The notes beneath the pieces are model-generated. The model made no database searches and was not told the DNA's origin. It saw only the letters and a program-made list of their open reading frames with translations. Position numbers and translations under genes: made by a program. Positions 1 to 7,331 of a stretch of DNA of 12,380 nucleotides are shown piece after piece (the first letter of the stretch is position 1; every line of letters begins with the position of its first letter). Source of the DNA: DATFGK01 sp046712825 (GTDB taxonomy: Bacteria > Actinomycetota > AC-67); the NCBI GenBank assembly GCA_046712825.1, contig JBKKCR010000066.1:1-12380 (forward strand). The letters are read 5' to 3'.

Positions 1-631
1 CCGGGCCGCCGGGGACGATCGAGACGACGCCCTCGGGGACGCCGGCCTCGACGAGCCAGTCGGCGACGACGTTCATGTCGATCGGCGTCTCCGGCGCCGG
101 CTTGATCACGATGGTGCAGCCGGTGACGAGCGAGGGCGCGAGCTTGTTCATCACGTTGAACTGCGGGACGTTCCACGGCGCGACGGCGCCGACAACCCCG
201 ACCGGCTCACGGCGGACGATGACCGGCTCGCCGAGCATCCCGACGCGGGTCTCTTCCCAGTCGAACGTCTCGGCGATGCGCAGGAAGGTGGTCAGCATCA
301 TCCACGGCGACGGCGCCTGCGCGAGCTCGGAGAATGTGATCGGCGAGCCCATCTCCTCGGTGATCAGCGCGGCCAGCTCGCCCATCTTCGAGGCGTAGAT
401 CTCGGTGAACTTCTGGACGATCGCGCAACGCTCCTGGGGAGTCATGCGCGGCCAGGGCCCGTGGTCGAACGCCTCGCGCGCGGCGGCGACGGCCCGGTCG
501 ATGTCGGCCTCGGTGCCCTCGGGGACCCGGGCCATGACCTCCTCGGTGTGGGGCGAGATCACGTCGATGGTTCCGGTGCCGGCCGGGTCGACCCACTTGC
601 CGCCGATGAAAAGCTTGTCGAAGGTGCGCAC
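1..631 (-). CDS. Aldehyde dehydrogenase (NAD(P)+-dependent family), N-terminal 210 residues; cut by the left window edge
   Basis: The family oxidises aldehydes to carboxylic acids with NAD(P)+ in the cytoplasm. Seen: an N-terminal FIGGKWVDPAGTGTIDVISP stretch (residues 8-27) typical of ALDHs, PWNVP at 152-156, and KPAPET at 177-182, which holds the conserved cofactor-binding lysine (K177). The catalytic Cys and general-base Glu would lie in the missing C-terminal half; the family is usually about 480-500 residues. The GTG start is chosen because AGGAGG sits 6 nt upstream and the protein then begins where family members do. It lies 61 bp downstream of the ferredoxin on the same strand, probably as the third gene of an operon with the regulator and ferredoxin. 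That suggests a catabolic oxidation step, but the substrate cannot be told. Family call is firm; subfamily unknown. Confidence 0.93.
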   Translation of the reverse strand, partial: MRTFDKLFIGGKWVDPAGTGTIDVISPHTEEVMARVPEGTEADIDRAVAAAREAFDHGPWPRMTPQERCAIVQKFTEIYASKMGELAALITEEMGSPITFSELAQAPSPWMMLTTFLRIAETFDWEETRVGMLGEPVIVRREPVGVVGAVAPWNVPQFNVMNKLAPSLVTGCTIVIKPAPETPIDMNVVADWLVEAGVPEGVVSIVPGGP

Positions 632-637
632 GATGGT

Positions 638-643
638 CCTCCT
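638..643 (-). promoter_or_regulatory. Strong Shine-Dalgarno of the aldehyde dehydrogenase
   Basis: AGGAGG on the minus strand, 6 nt before the GTG at 631. It decides the start and indicates independent, efficient initiation of this gene inside the putative operon. Confidence 0.75.
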
Positions 644-692
644 CGCTTGCCGGGTCCGCACGGAACAGAGTACCGACCGAGCGGCCGGCCTG

Positions 693-932
693 TCAGCGGC
701 GCCTGGGGTTGATCGCCCAGGGGGCCGGATCCCCCGAGTCCTCGACGATGATCGCGCCGGTGGGGCACGAGGCGGCCGCGTGACGGAGGATCTCCTCCTC
801 GACGGTCTCGGGATCGAGTACCTCGGCCTTCAAGAACTCGCGTTCCCGCCAGCGGAAGGCCGTCGGCGCAAGGAAGATACAGGTCCCGGCGCCGATGCAA
901 CGCTGGCGGTCGACGACCACCCGGATCGTCAC
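693..932 (-). CDS. Small [3Fe-4S] ferredoxin, P450-associated type
   Basis: A 79-residue soluble one-cluster ferredoxin carrying single electrons. Seen: C12-x5-C18 (CIGAGTC) and C56-P-T-G (CPTGAI). The middle position of a normal CxxCxxC motif is not a Cys (A15), leaving three ligands, which is the hallmark of the [3Fe-4S] ferredoxins that feed actinobacterial cytochrome P450s. Length is typical (60-80). The GTG start overlaps the TGA of the upstream regulator (GTGA, 4 bp), with GAAGGG 5 nt upstream, so translational coupling is likely. The aldehyde dehydrogenase follows after 61 bp. No P450 or ferredoxin reductase is visible here; one may lie past the left edge. Family sure; partner is inference. 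Confidence 0.92.
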   Translation of the reverse strand: MTIRVVVDRQRCIGAGTCIFLAPTAFRWREREFLKAEVLDPETVEEEILRHAAASCPTGAIIVEDSGDPAPWAINPRRR

Positions 933-3900
933 ACGATCCCTTCCCTGAGCGCCGCGGCGGCCGCTCCGCTGCGGGTCGTCGCGCCGATCGATTGGAAGAC
1001 CCTGGCGACGTCGCGGGCAACGTCTTGCTCGTCGCGCCCGACCGCGACGGCGATGTCCTTGTTCGTCTGACCGGCCATCACCCGTCGCAACAGATCGGCC
1101 TCTTCGGTGCTCAGCCCTGCCGGGACCGCAGCGCCGGATGGCAGCATCCGGATGGCCTCGTTCGCTCCGACCAGCGTCATCAGCTCGCTCATCAACCGCG
1201 TGCTGAGCCAGCGCGCGCGGACCGAATCGTCGGCCGTCTGCGACAACGCCACGATCACGTCGCCACGCATCTGCATCCGGAACTCCGCGATGTGCGGGTC
1301 ATCGATGTCGCGCGTTGCACGAGCGACGAGCAGGCGCGCGTCGGCGTGCAGGAAAGCGAAGAACTGCCTGATCCGGCGGAACTCGGCGATGGAAGCGAGC
1401 GCGTGTTCGAGTGCTCTCTCGGCGTCTCCGCGTGCGAGTGCGATCTGCGCCAGAGCGGCGTAGCCCTCTGCCTCGAACCACGCATCGGACGTCGGGAGCG
1501 CCTTCGCCATGCGGATCGTCTCTTCGGCCCATGCCTCCGCACGCACGAGGAGATCTGCGTCGTCCTGGTGAGCCCCCAGACGCGCACCATGTATCGCGAG
1601 GAGCGCGAGTACCTCGCACCGCCCCGCCGGCGAGCCGCGATCGGTCGCCAGCGACAGCGCGCGCTCCAGATGCCTTCGCATCCCGGCGGCGTCGTCGGCG
1701 GCGGCTCTGAGCTCTCCGCGCCACATCTCGAGCTGACGGTCCGGCAGCGCGTCCTGCGCAACGAGAGCCGCCGAGCCGGCCTTGTCGAGCCACGTTTCCG
1801 CCTCGGGCACCTGGCCGAGCATCGCATAGGTGAGAGCAACGCCGCCCGCCGCGTAAACCTCCAAGGACCTATTTCCCAGCGCGCGGGCGGCTTCGTAGGC
1901 CTCGGCGCCTCGCAGGAGTGCGAGGTCCAGCGGCCCGTGCGAGCGCGCGTACACCTGGATCGAGAAGAGCATGTACGCGTCGCTTTCGGCCCGCTCGCTC
2001 TCGCTCGTGAGCCGCTTGAGGTTCCGTCGTAACAGGCGGATCTGCTCGATGCGACCGGCGTGGCCGTGCCGGGTCTCTTCCAAGATGTTCGCGTACGCGA
2101 GGGCGATCAGGCTCGACATCAGACCGCGCTGATCGCCGAGCCGCTCGTACGCCTCGATCGCTTCGCTCAGGATGGCGCGCGTCTCTTCGAGGGCTAGGCC
2201 GATCTCCGGTACCTCGCGAGGGTCCCCCATAGGATCGGCGAACAGGTCGGGGTTCTGCTCGAGCATGCCGAGCGCGAACTTTCGTGCCTGTCCGAACCGG
2301 ATCACTCCCTGTTCCCGTCTCACCGCCGCCCAGGTCGACTCGTCCCCGAGCTGCGTAGCGATCTCGAGCGCTCGCGCATAGGTCTCCGCGGCCGCGTCGA
2401 CGTCCACCGCAGTGGTTTCTGGGCTGAACGATTCGCCCATCGCGCGCTGCATCTGGGCCTGCCCGAGTTCGAGGCTGGCCCGGAGCTCCGCCCGCAGATC
2501 CCCGCGCTCCACCGCGGTCGCCTTCGCGGCGAGCGCGATCTCTTCGGCTCGCTCGTAGTCCTCCGTTTGGCGCGTCGCGCTCGCACGGCGGAGCGTCGCC
2601 TCGAGCTCGAGCGCGTCGTCCCCGAGCGCTCGGGCGAGCGCAGACATCTCGGCGAGCGTCGCGATCCGCTCCTCGGCCCGGCCGAGCGCCTCCAACGCCT
2701 CATCCCGCAGCCGGAGCAGCTCGGCGCGATCCTCCGGGGACTGGGCCGCTCCCCGCGCGAGGTCCGTCGCCCGCAAAGCCTCCTCGGGTGCGAACGTCTT
2801 CAACGCGTCGCGCGCCGTCTGGATCGAGTAGCGAACGCCCTGATCCTGCTCTCCCGCTTCGAGGAAGTGGAACGCCAGCGTTGCGATACAGATCGCGCCC
2901 TCGTCGAGCGTGCCCTCCAGCTTGCGCGCGAGCGCGCCGTGGATCTTTCGCCGGCGCTGGCGAGCCACCTGCGCGATCAGCGCGGAACGGATCTCGTCGT
3001 GGGTGAAGGCGTAGTCGTTGGACGCGCCTTCGGGAAGCTCGATGATCAGGTTGGCTTCGATAGCCGGTTCGAGGGCGTCGGCCAGCAACGTCACGCTCGG
3101 GCACTCCTCCGCGTTGACCGCCGTGAGAACTTCCCGGAGCTCGGAGAGCCGGAACCGGCGGCCGATCACGGCCGCGTCGGAGACCATCTGACGAGCGTCG
3201 GGAGCGAGTTGGGCGAGGCGCCGCTCGATAAGGATCTGCACGTTCGGCGCCACGGTGGATCGCGCCGCCTGAGAGAGCTCCAGGTGCCCCGCGACCACCT
3301 GCATCAGCCCGGCGTCGCGGAACGACCGCGCGAATTCGACGATGAAGAAGGGCACACCCTCGCCACGCGCGTGCAGCGCTGCGGCCGTCTCCTGGCTGAC
3401 CGGGGTCCCGAGGAGGTTGCCGAGGAGCTCGGCGGTTTCGGCGCGGGTCAGACGCTCGAGCTTCTTCCTGCGCGCGAGCCCCATGCGTTCGAGGTCGGCG
3501 ACGAGCGACGTAGCCGCGCCCACGCCGGGCCCGGAGTCGGGCCGTTGGGCCAGCATGATGAAGATCCGACTGTTCGACGACGTTCGGACGACGTACCGGA
3601 TCAGCTTCAAGCTGTCCTCATCGGCCCATTGCAGGTCGTCGAAGAACAGTGCGATCGGTTGCGACTCGGCGATCGTGCGGATGGCGACCGTGGCGACGTC
3701 GTAGACGCGGAGCATCTGCTCGGCCGGCTGAAGCCCGGTCTCGACCTGACCGCGTCCCGACACGACGTCGCGCGCGCGTTCGAGCACCTCTCGCGCCATC
3801 GCCCGATCCGCGAGAGCCTGGATCGAGCCCGAGCTGAGCAGCGTGCGCAGGATGAAGAACGGCCCGCGCAGCTCCTCGTCGCCGCCGACGATGACGGTTC

Positions 3901-4717
3901 CGAAGCCCCTCGCGAGCGCACCCTCGAGGGCATCTTCGATGAGCCGCGTCTTGCCGATCCCGGCTTCGCCTTCGACGGCGAAGACACGGATCTTGCCTTG
4001 GGTCACCGCTTCGAGGTCCTGCTCGACCGCGAGGCGCTCGGAGGATCGCCCCACGATCGGCGCGTGGTCGGGGCGGACGTAGGTCTCTTCGATGTCGCCG
4101 CGACGCACGTCCGCGGCGGTCTCCGCGGGACGTGCCGTCGGTGCGGTCGCAGGTGACGTCGCGGTTTCGGGACGCCACCCGACCTCGAACACCCGCCACT
4201 GCGTCGGGAAGCCCTTGAGGCTGAACAGGCCGCGGTCGACGAAGTTGAAGTCGCGCACGCCGGAGGTGAGGTCTTTGGTCACCTGAGAGACGAGGATCTG
4301 CCCTCCCTTCGCCTTCGCCGAGATACGCGCGGCCGCGTTCACGGAGGTGCCGTACAAGGTTCCCGACTCGCGGAGCACCTCGCCGGTGTTCAATCCGATA
4401 CGGACCTTGATCATGTGATCGGGTCCAGCCGCGTTGTGGACCTCGAAGCATCGCTGGATCCCGACCGCACACTCGATCGCCTTCCGCGCCGAGCCGAACG
4501 CGACCATGAACCCGTCGCCCATGAAGACGACCTCGCGTCCGCCGAAGAGGTCGATCTGCTCCCGCAGCATCTTCTCGTGGGTGCGCATGACCTCTTGCGC
4601 GACGTCGTCGCCCTCGCGCGTGCGCAGGTCGGTCGAGCCCTCTACGTCGGAGAAAAGGACGGTGACGGTCCCTTCCGGGAGCTCCGACGGAGTGGGGTTG
4701 ATGGTGGGTTCGTCCAC
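929..4717 (-). CDS. Multidomain transcriptional regulator: class III cyclase domain, AAA ATPase, helical repeats, LuxR-type HTH
   Basis: Probably a large cytoplasmic signal-integrating transcription factor of 1262 residues, related to LAL/MalT-type STAND regulators. Seen, in order: a cyclase homology domain (about 15-180) with metal aspartates D24 (FSDVEGST) and D68 (GDGF) and transition-state N127 and R131 (VNAAAR); Walker A GEAGIGKT at 250-257; Walker B LFFDDLQWAD with D360/D361; a long alpha-helical TPR-like region (about 640-1190); and a C-terminal LuxR-like HTH (about 1202-1262, MAGQTNKDIAVAVGR). The lysine that normally precedes GD in the cyclase motif is Val (V64), and T120 fills the other purine-selecting position, so activity is uncertain. 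The GTG at 4717 is favoured because TAACCT lies 8 nt upstream; GTG 4723 or TTG 4783 are alternatives. First gene of the putative operon with ferredoxin and ALDH, and divergent from the cupredoxin gene. Its target genes and signal are unknown. Confidence 0.93.
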   Translation of the reverse strand: MDEPTINPTPSELPEGTVTVLFSDVEGSTDLRTREGDDVAQEVMRTHEKMLREQIDLFGGREVVFMGDGFMVAFGSARKAIECAVGIQRCFEVHNAAGPDHMIKVRIGLNTGEVLRESGTLYGTSVNAAARISAKAKGGQILVSQVTKDLTSGVRDFNFVDRGLFSLKGFPTQWRVFEVGWRPETATSPATAPTARPAETAADVRRGDIEETYVRPDHAPIVGRSSERLAVEQDLEAVTQGKIRVFAVEGEAGIGKTRLIEDALEGALARGFGTVIVGGDEELRGPFFILRTLLSSGSIQALADRAMAREVLERARDVVSGRGQVETGLQPAEQMLRVYDVATVAIRTIAESQPIALFFDDLQWADEDSLKLIRYVVRTSSNSRIFIMLAQRPDSGPGVGAATSLVADLERMGLARRKKLERLTRAETAELLGNLLGTPVSQETAAALHARGEGVPFFIVEFARSFRDAGLMQVVAGHLELSQAARSTVAPNVQILIERRLAQLAPDARQMVSDAAVIGRRFRLSELREVLTAVNAEECPSVTLLADALEPAIEANLIIELPEGASNDYAFTHDEIRSALIAQVARQRRRKIHGALARKLEGTLDEGAICIATLAFHFLEAGEQDQGVRYSIQTARDALKTFAPEEALRATDLARGAAQSPEDRAELLRLRDEALEALGRAEERIATLAEMSALARALGDDALELEATLRRASATRQTEDYERAEEIALAAKATAVERGDLRAELRASLELGQAQMQRAMGESFSPETTAVDVDAAAETYARALEIATQLGDESTWAAVRREQGVIRFGQARKFALGMLEQNPDLFADPMGDPREVPEIGLALEETRAILSEAIEAYERLGDQRGLMSSLIALAYANILEETRHGHAGRIEQIRLLRRNLKRLTSESERAESDAYMLFSIQVYARSHGPLDLALLRGAEAYEAARALGNRSLEVYAAGGVALTYAMLGQVPEAETWLDKAGSAALVAQDALPDRQLEMWRGELRAAADDAAGMRRHLERALSLATDRGSPAGRCEVLALLAIHGARLGAHQDDADLLVRAEAWAEETIRMAKALPTSDAWFEAEGYAALAQIALARGDAERALEHALASIAEFRRIRQFFAFLHADARLLVARATRDIDDPHIAEFRMQMRGDVIVALSQTADDSVRARWLSTRLMSELMTLVGANEAIRMLPSGAAVPAGLSTEEADLLRRVMAGQTNKDIAVAVGRDEQDVARDVARVFQSIGATTRSGAAAAALREGIV

Positions 4718-4725
4718 GGACACGA

Positions 4726-4731
4726 AGGTTA
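4726..4731 (-). promoter_or_regulatory. Possible -10 box of a leaderless regulator transcript
   Basis: TAACCT on the minus strand, 8 nt before the GTG at 4717. It fits the actinobacterial TANNNT rule and would place transcription start at or next to that GTG. No convincing -35 is seen. The rest of 4732-4821, the divergent intergenic space, holds only a short GGGGCTCCCC inverted repeat and no other clear signal. Confidence 0.35.
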
Positions 4732-4821
4732 CCGTCGCGGGGAGCCCCGGGCTACGGATGCCTCCATGAGGAAGGACCGGCAAGCCACCTTCGTGGGCTC
4801 GGAACGCTCGCGTACGGCAAT

Positions 4822-5628
4822 ATGGCCGCCGTGGCGTACCAGTGGTGGGTCTTCCTTCATCTCCTCGGCGTGTTCGGGCTGCTCACCGCACACGGCGTTT
4901 CGGTCGCCGTCGCGCTGCGTTTGCGGACCGAACGGGACCCCGCGCGGGTCGCGGCGCTGCTCGAGCTCTCGGCCCGTACGGTTCCCGCGTTCTACATCTC
5001 GCTGGCTTTGCTCCTCGTCGGCGGGGTCGTCGCGACATTCGTGGGCGACTTGTGGTCGTTCGGGTGGATATGGGCGGCCATCGTGACGCTCCTGGTCGTG
5101 ACGCTGGCGATGATCTTCATGGCGCGCCCCTACTACCAACGGGTGCGGTTCATCTCCCGCGCGATGGCCGAAGGCTCGCAAGCCGTGAGCGCCGAGCAGT
5201 ACGACGAGGTCCTGTCGGACCGGCGCCCGCTGACGGTGACCTGGATCGGGGCCGTCGGGCTCGTGTTCCTCCTGTACCTGATGGTCGTGAAGCCGACGCT
5301 CGGCATGGCGCCCGACGCCGAGCCGGCGCCGCGCGGGACCGGGCCGGTCGTAACTCTGTCGTCCGTCGACAGCCGCTTCGCAGCGGCGACGCTCTCGGCG
5401 CCGGCGGGCACGCCGTTCTCGCTCCGCTTCGAGAACAAGGATTCGGGCATCCCGCACAACGTCGCGATCTTCACCGACGCCTCGGCGTCGCAGTCGCGCT
5501 TCGTCGGGGCGACGTTCGCCGGACCGGCGACCCGGAACTACGCCGTGCCGGCGCTCGAAGCCGGTACGTACTTCTTCCGCTGCGACGTGCACGCGACGAC
5601 CATGACCGGCTCGCTCGCGGTGGGATAA
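4822..5628 (+). CDS. Four-helix membrane protein with a C-terminal cupredoxin (blue copper) domain
   Basis: Probably a membrane-anchored copper electron-transfer protein of 268 residues. Seen: hydrophobic helices at about 8-31, 54-76, 80-100 and 139-157, then a Pro/Ala-rich linker (160-175) and a beta-rich cupredoxin domain (about 176-268). The domain carries a full type-1 copper ligand set, H212 (IPHN), C254, H257 and M261 (FFRCDVHATTM), and presumably lies outside the membrane. The helix part resembles small integral membrane families such as DUF2269/CopD-like proteins (a weak resemblance); H13 and H24 in helix 1 could be haem or metal ligands, which is speculative. The ATG at 4822 has no good Shine-Dalgarno; GTG 4831 is an alternative. 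The USP-Rieske gene starts 4 nt after its stop, so the two are very likely co-transcribed. Domain call is strong; physiological partner unknown. Confidence 0.88.
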   Translation: MAAVAYQWWVFLHLLGVFGLLTAHGVSVAVALRLRTERDPARVAALLELSARTVPAFYISLALLLVGGVVATFVGDLWSFGWIWAAIVTLLVVTLAMIFMARPYYQRVRFISRAMAEGSQAVSAEQYDEVLSDRRPLTVTWIGAVGLVFLLYLMVVKPTLGMAPDAEPAPRGTGPVVTLSSVDSRFAAATLSAPAGTPFSLRFENKDSGIPHNVAIFTDASASQSRFVGATFAGPATRNYAVPALEAGTYFFRCDVHATTMTGSLAVG

Positions 5629-5632
5629 GCAC

Positions 5633-6670
5633 ATGGGCTACCGCACGATCGTCGTGGGCACGGACGGCTCCGACACGTCGATGCTCGCCATGGAGAAGGC
5701 CGCGCGACTCGCCAAGCAGGTGGAGGGCAAGCTCCTCGTCGTGTGCGCGACTGCGCCGGTCGGCCTGCACGACTACCGCGCGAAGGAGATCCTGACCGAC
5801 GCCGCGTACGCGCTCGAGGCGTGGGGCGTCCAGGGCGAGACGATGTTCCGGGAAGGCCACCCGGACAAGGTCCTGCTCGACATCGCCGCCGAGCGGGATG
5901 CGGACCTGATCGTGATCGGCAACGTGGGCGTCGGGAAGGCGAAGCGGTTCCGGATGGGTCCGCTCCCGGAGCGCGTCGCAAGCTCTGCGCCGTGCGACGT
6001 GCTCATCGTCTACACGACCGATCTGAAATCCGAGGAAGGACGGCAGCTCTATCACCGTATCCTCGTCGGCACCGACGGCTCCGCGACCGCGACCGAGGCG
6101 ATGCGGAAGGCGTTCGATCTCGGCGTGACCTTCAGGACGGCGGTGAGCGTCATGTACGCCGCCGGCGACCGGATCGTCGGCGCGATCGTTCTCGAGCAGG
6201 CGGAGAAGGCCAAGCACCGCACGCTCAGGCTCGACACGCAACTGGTCGACGGCGACCCGGCCGAGGCGATCTGCGAGACCGCGGAGAAGGATGGCTGCGA
6301 CCTGATCGTGGTGGGCAACCGCGGGATGACCGGCGTGCGCCGCCACCTGCTCGGTTCCGTGCCGACGAAGGTGATCCACTCCGCGCCGACCGACGTCTTG
6401 ATCGCCAAGACCGTGGATCGCACGGTGGAAGACCTTGCGCCGGGGACGGGCGGGCTCGTCGATGTCGACGGCCGCAAGCTCGCCGTCTACAAGGCCGAGG
6501 ACGGGAACATCGTCGCGCTGTCTTCGCGTTGCGCCCACCTCGGTTGCACGGTCGACTGGAACGCGACCGCCGCAACCTGGGATTGCCCTTGTCACGGCTC
6601 GCGCTTCTCGAAAGAGGGCGACCTCGTGCAGGGCCCGGCGAAAACCGGCTTGGATCGCGAGGAGCTCTAG
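5633..6670 (+). CDS. Fusion of two universal stress protein domains with a C-terminal Rieske [2Fe-2S] domain
   Basis: A 345-residue cytoplasmic protein. Seen: USP domain 1 (about 2-128; IVVGTDGS start, GNVG-x9-GP near 96-110), USP domain 2 (about 140-260; ILVGTDGS, GNRG-x9-GS at 228-242, which matches the ATP-binding G2xG9xG[S/T] rule), and a compact Rieske domain (about 266-345). The Rieske cluster ligands are C300/H302 and C318/H321 in CAHLGC and CPCHGS, and C305/C320 can form the disulfide typical of high-potential Rieske proteins. This Rieske type resembles the C-terminal domain of DAO-type FAD oxidoreductases. Domain 1 has Pro where an ATP binder has Ser/Thr, so it may not bind nucleotide. 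It follows the cupredoxin gene by 4 nt. Stress- or nucleotide-controlled redox sensing or electron transfer is inference. Tandem USPs are common, but I know of no well-described USP-Rieske fusion. Confidence 0.92.
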   Translation: MGYRTIVVGTDGSDTSMLAMEKAARLAKQVEGKLLVVCATAPVGLHDYRAKEILTDAAYALEAWGVQGETMFREGHPDKVLLDIAAERDADLIVIGNVGVGKAKRFRMGPLPERVASSAPCDVLIVYTTDLKSEEGRQLYHRILVGTDGSATATEAMRKAFDLGVTFRTAVSVMYAAGDRIVGAIVLEQAEKAKHRTLRLDTQLVDGDPAEAICETAEKDGCDLIVVGNRGMTGVRRHLLGSVPTKVIHSAPTDVLIAKTVDRTVEDLAPGTGGLVDVDGRKLAVYKAEDGNIVALSSRCAHLGCTVDWNATAATWDCPCHGSRFSKEGDLVQGPAKTGLDREEL

Positions 6671-7140
6671 GCGTTCGCCGCTTCGGAACGCTGCTCCGCG
6701 GGACGCCGACCGGCCGCCAAGTCACGCAGCTTCGTGTGCAGCAGCCGCGTCTCGAGCAGGTTACGGATCCGGAGCACGACCTCGTCGTGATCGAACGGCT
6801 TCTCGAGGAAGTCCTTCGCGCCGAGCTCCAGTGCGCGGTGACGATGCTCCGGGTTCACGTCGGCGGTGAGGAACACGATCGGCACGACGTCGTCCTCTGC
6901 CATCAGCTCGTGCATCCTCCGCATGACGGTGAACCCATCGATCGGGAACATCATGAGATCGAGCAGGACGATGTCCGGGCACACGCGCTCGAACGAGGCC
7001 AGCGCCTCGCGCGGGTCGGTGTAGCCGGTGATGTTCGTGAAGCCGGCTTCCGTCAGGATGTAACGGAGCAACCGGATGTGGATCTCCTGATCGTCGACGA
7101 TCAGGATGCGCGCGCCCGACGGGTTGATGCCCACAGCCAT
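6667..7140 (-). CDS. Single-domain response regulator (CheY-like receiver)
   Basis: A 157-residue phospho-receiver protein of a two-component system. Seen: acidic pair D16/D17 (ILIVDDQ), phospho-acceptor D61 (IVLLDLMM), switch T92 (FLTAD) and conserved K114-P115 (EKPF), so the active site is complete. After the receiver comes a short helical tail (RIRNLLETRLLHTKLRDL) like the linker that joins RpfG-type receivers to HD-GYP or other output domains, but no output domain follows. The ATG at 7140 is chosen because the receiver starts about 10 residues later and GGAGG lies just upstream, though at short spacing; a GTG at 7218 would add an unlikely 26-residue extension. No histidine kinase is in the window. 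It converges on the USP-Rieske gene, and their stop codons overlap in CTAG. It could act as an orphan diffusible receiver for an unlinked kinase. Confidence 0.92.
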   Translation of the reverse strand: MAVGINPSGARILIVDDQEIHIRLLRYILTEAGFTNITGYTDPREALASFERVCPDIVLLDLMMFPIDGFTVMRRMHELMAEDDVVPIVFLTADVNPEHRHRALELGAKDFLEKPFDHDEVVLRIRNLLETRLLHTKLRDLAAGRRPAEQRSEAANA

Positions 7141-7240
7141 CCCCTCCAAAGGTTGTGCCCGGGTACAGGCCGCACTCGTGGCGGGGAAGCGGGGCTCCGG
7201 CGGGACGCTCGATCGCACCCCTCGTCACCGGACGACCCAC

Positions 7241-7269
7241 ATCGTAAGGTCGCGAACCACGCTTGGGAA
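7241..7269 (-). promoter_or_regulatory. Candidate sigma70-type promoter of the response regulator
   Basis: On the minus strand, TTCCCA (7264-7269) and TACGAT (7241-7246) are separated by 17 bp. Transcription would begin near 7234, leaving a leader of roughly 95 nt before the ATG at 7140, or about 15 nt before the alternative GTG at 7218. The match to -35 is partial (4 of 6). Apart from this and the -10 at 7317, the intergenic region 7141-7331 shows nothing I can name. Confidence 0.35.
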
Positions 7270-7316
7270 GTCCCAGTCCATAACATCCTTTTCGCGGTGA
7301 TCGGGCGCGGCGTGCG

Positions 7317-7322
7317 TAGACT
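7317..7322 (+). promoter_or_regulatory. Possible -10 box of the O-methyltransferase gene
   Basis: TAGACT lies 9 nt before the ATG at 7332, with no Shine-Dalgarno between, which suggests an almost leaderless transcript. The -35 region is poor. Confidence 0.35.
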
Positions 7323-7331
7323 TCCGCGGCC

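Noticed and set aside
2567..4156. 529-codon plus-strand frame opposite the regulator
   Set aside because: Shadow of the regulator's codons; low-complexity Arg/Glu/Leu content and no motif.
4718..4783. Longer start (TTG at 4783) for the giant regulator
   Set aside because: The added 22 residues look random and Pro/Gly rich, TTG is a poor start, and the purine-rich stretch before it is too close to serve as a Shine-Dalgarno. The cyclase domain begins well after the GTG at 4717.
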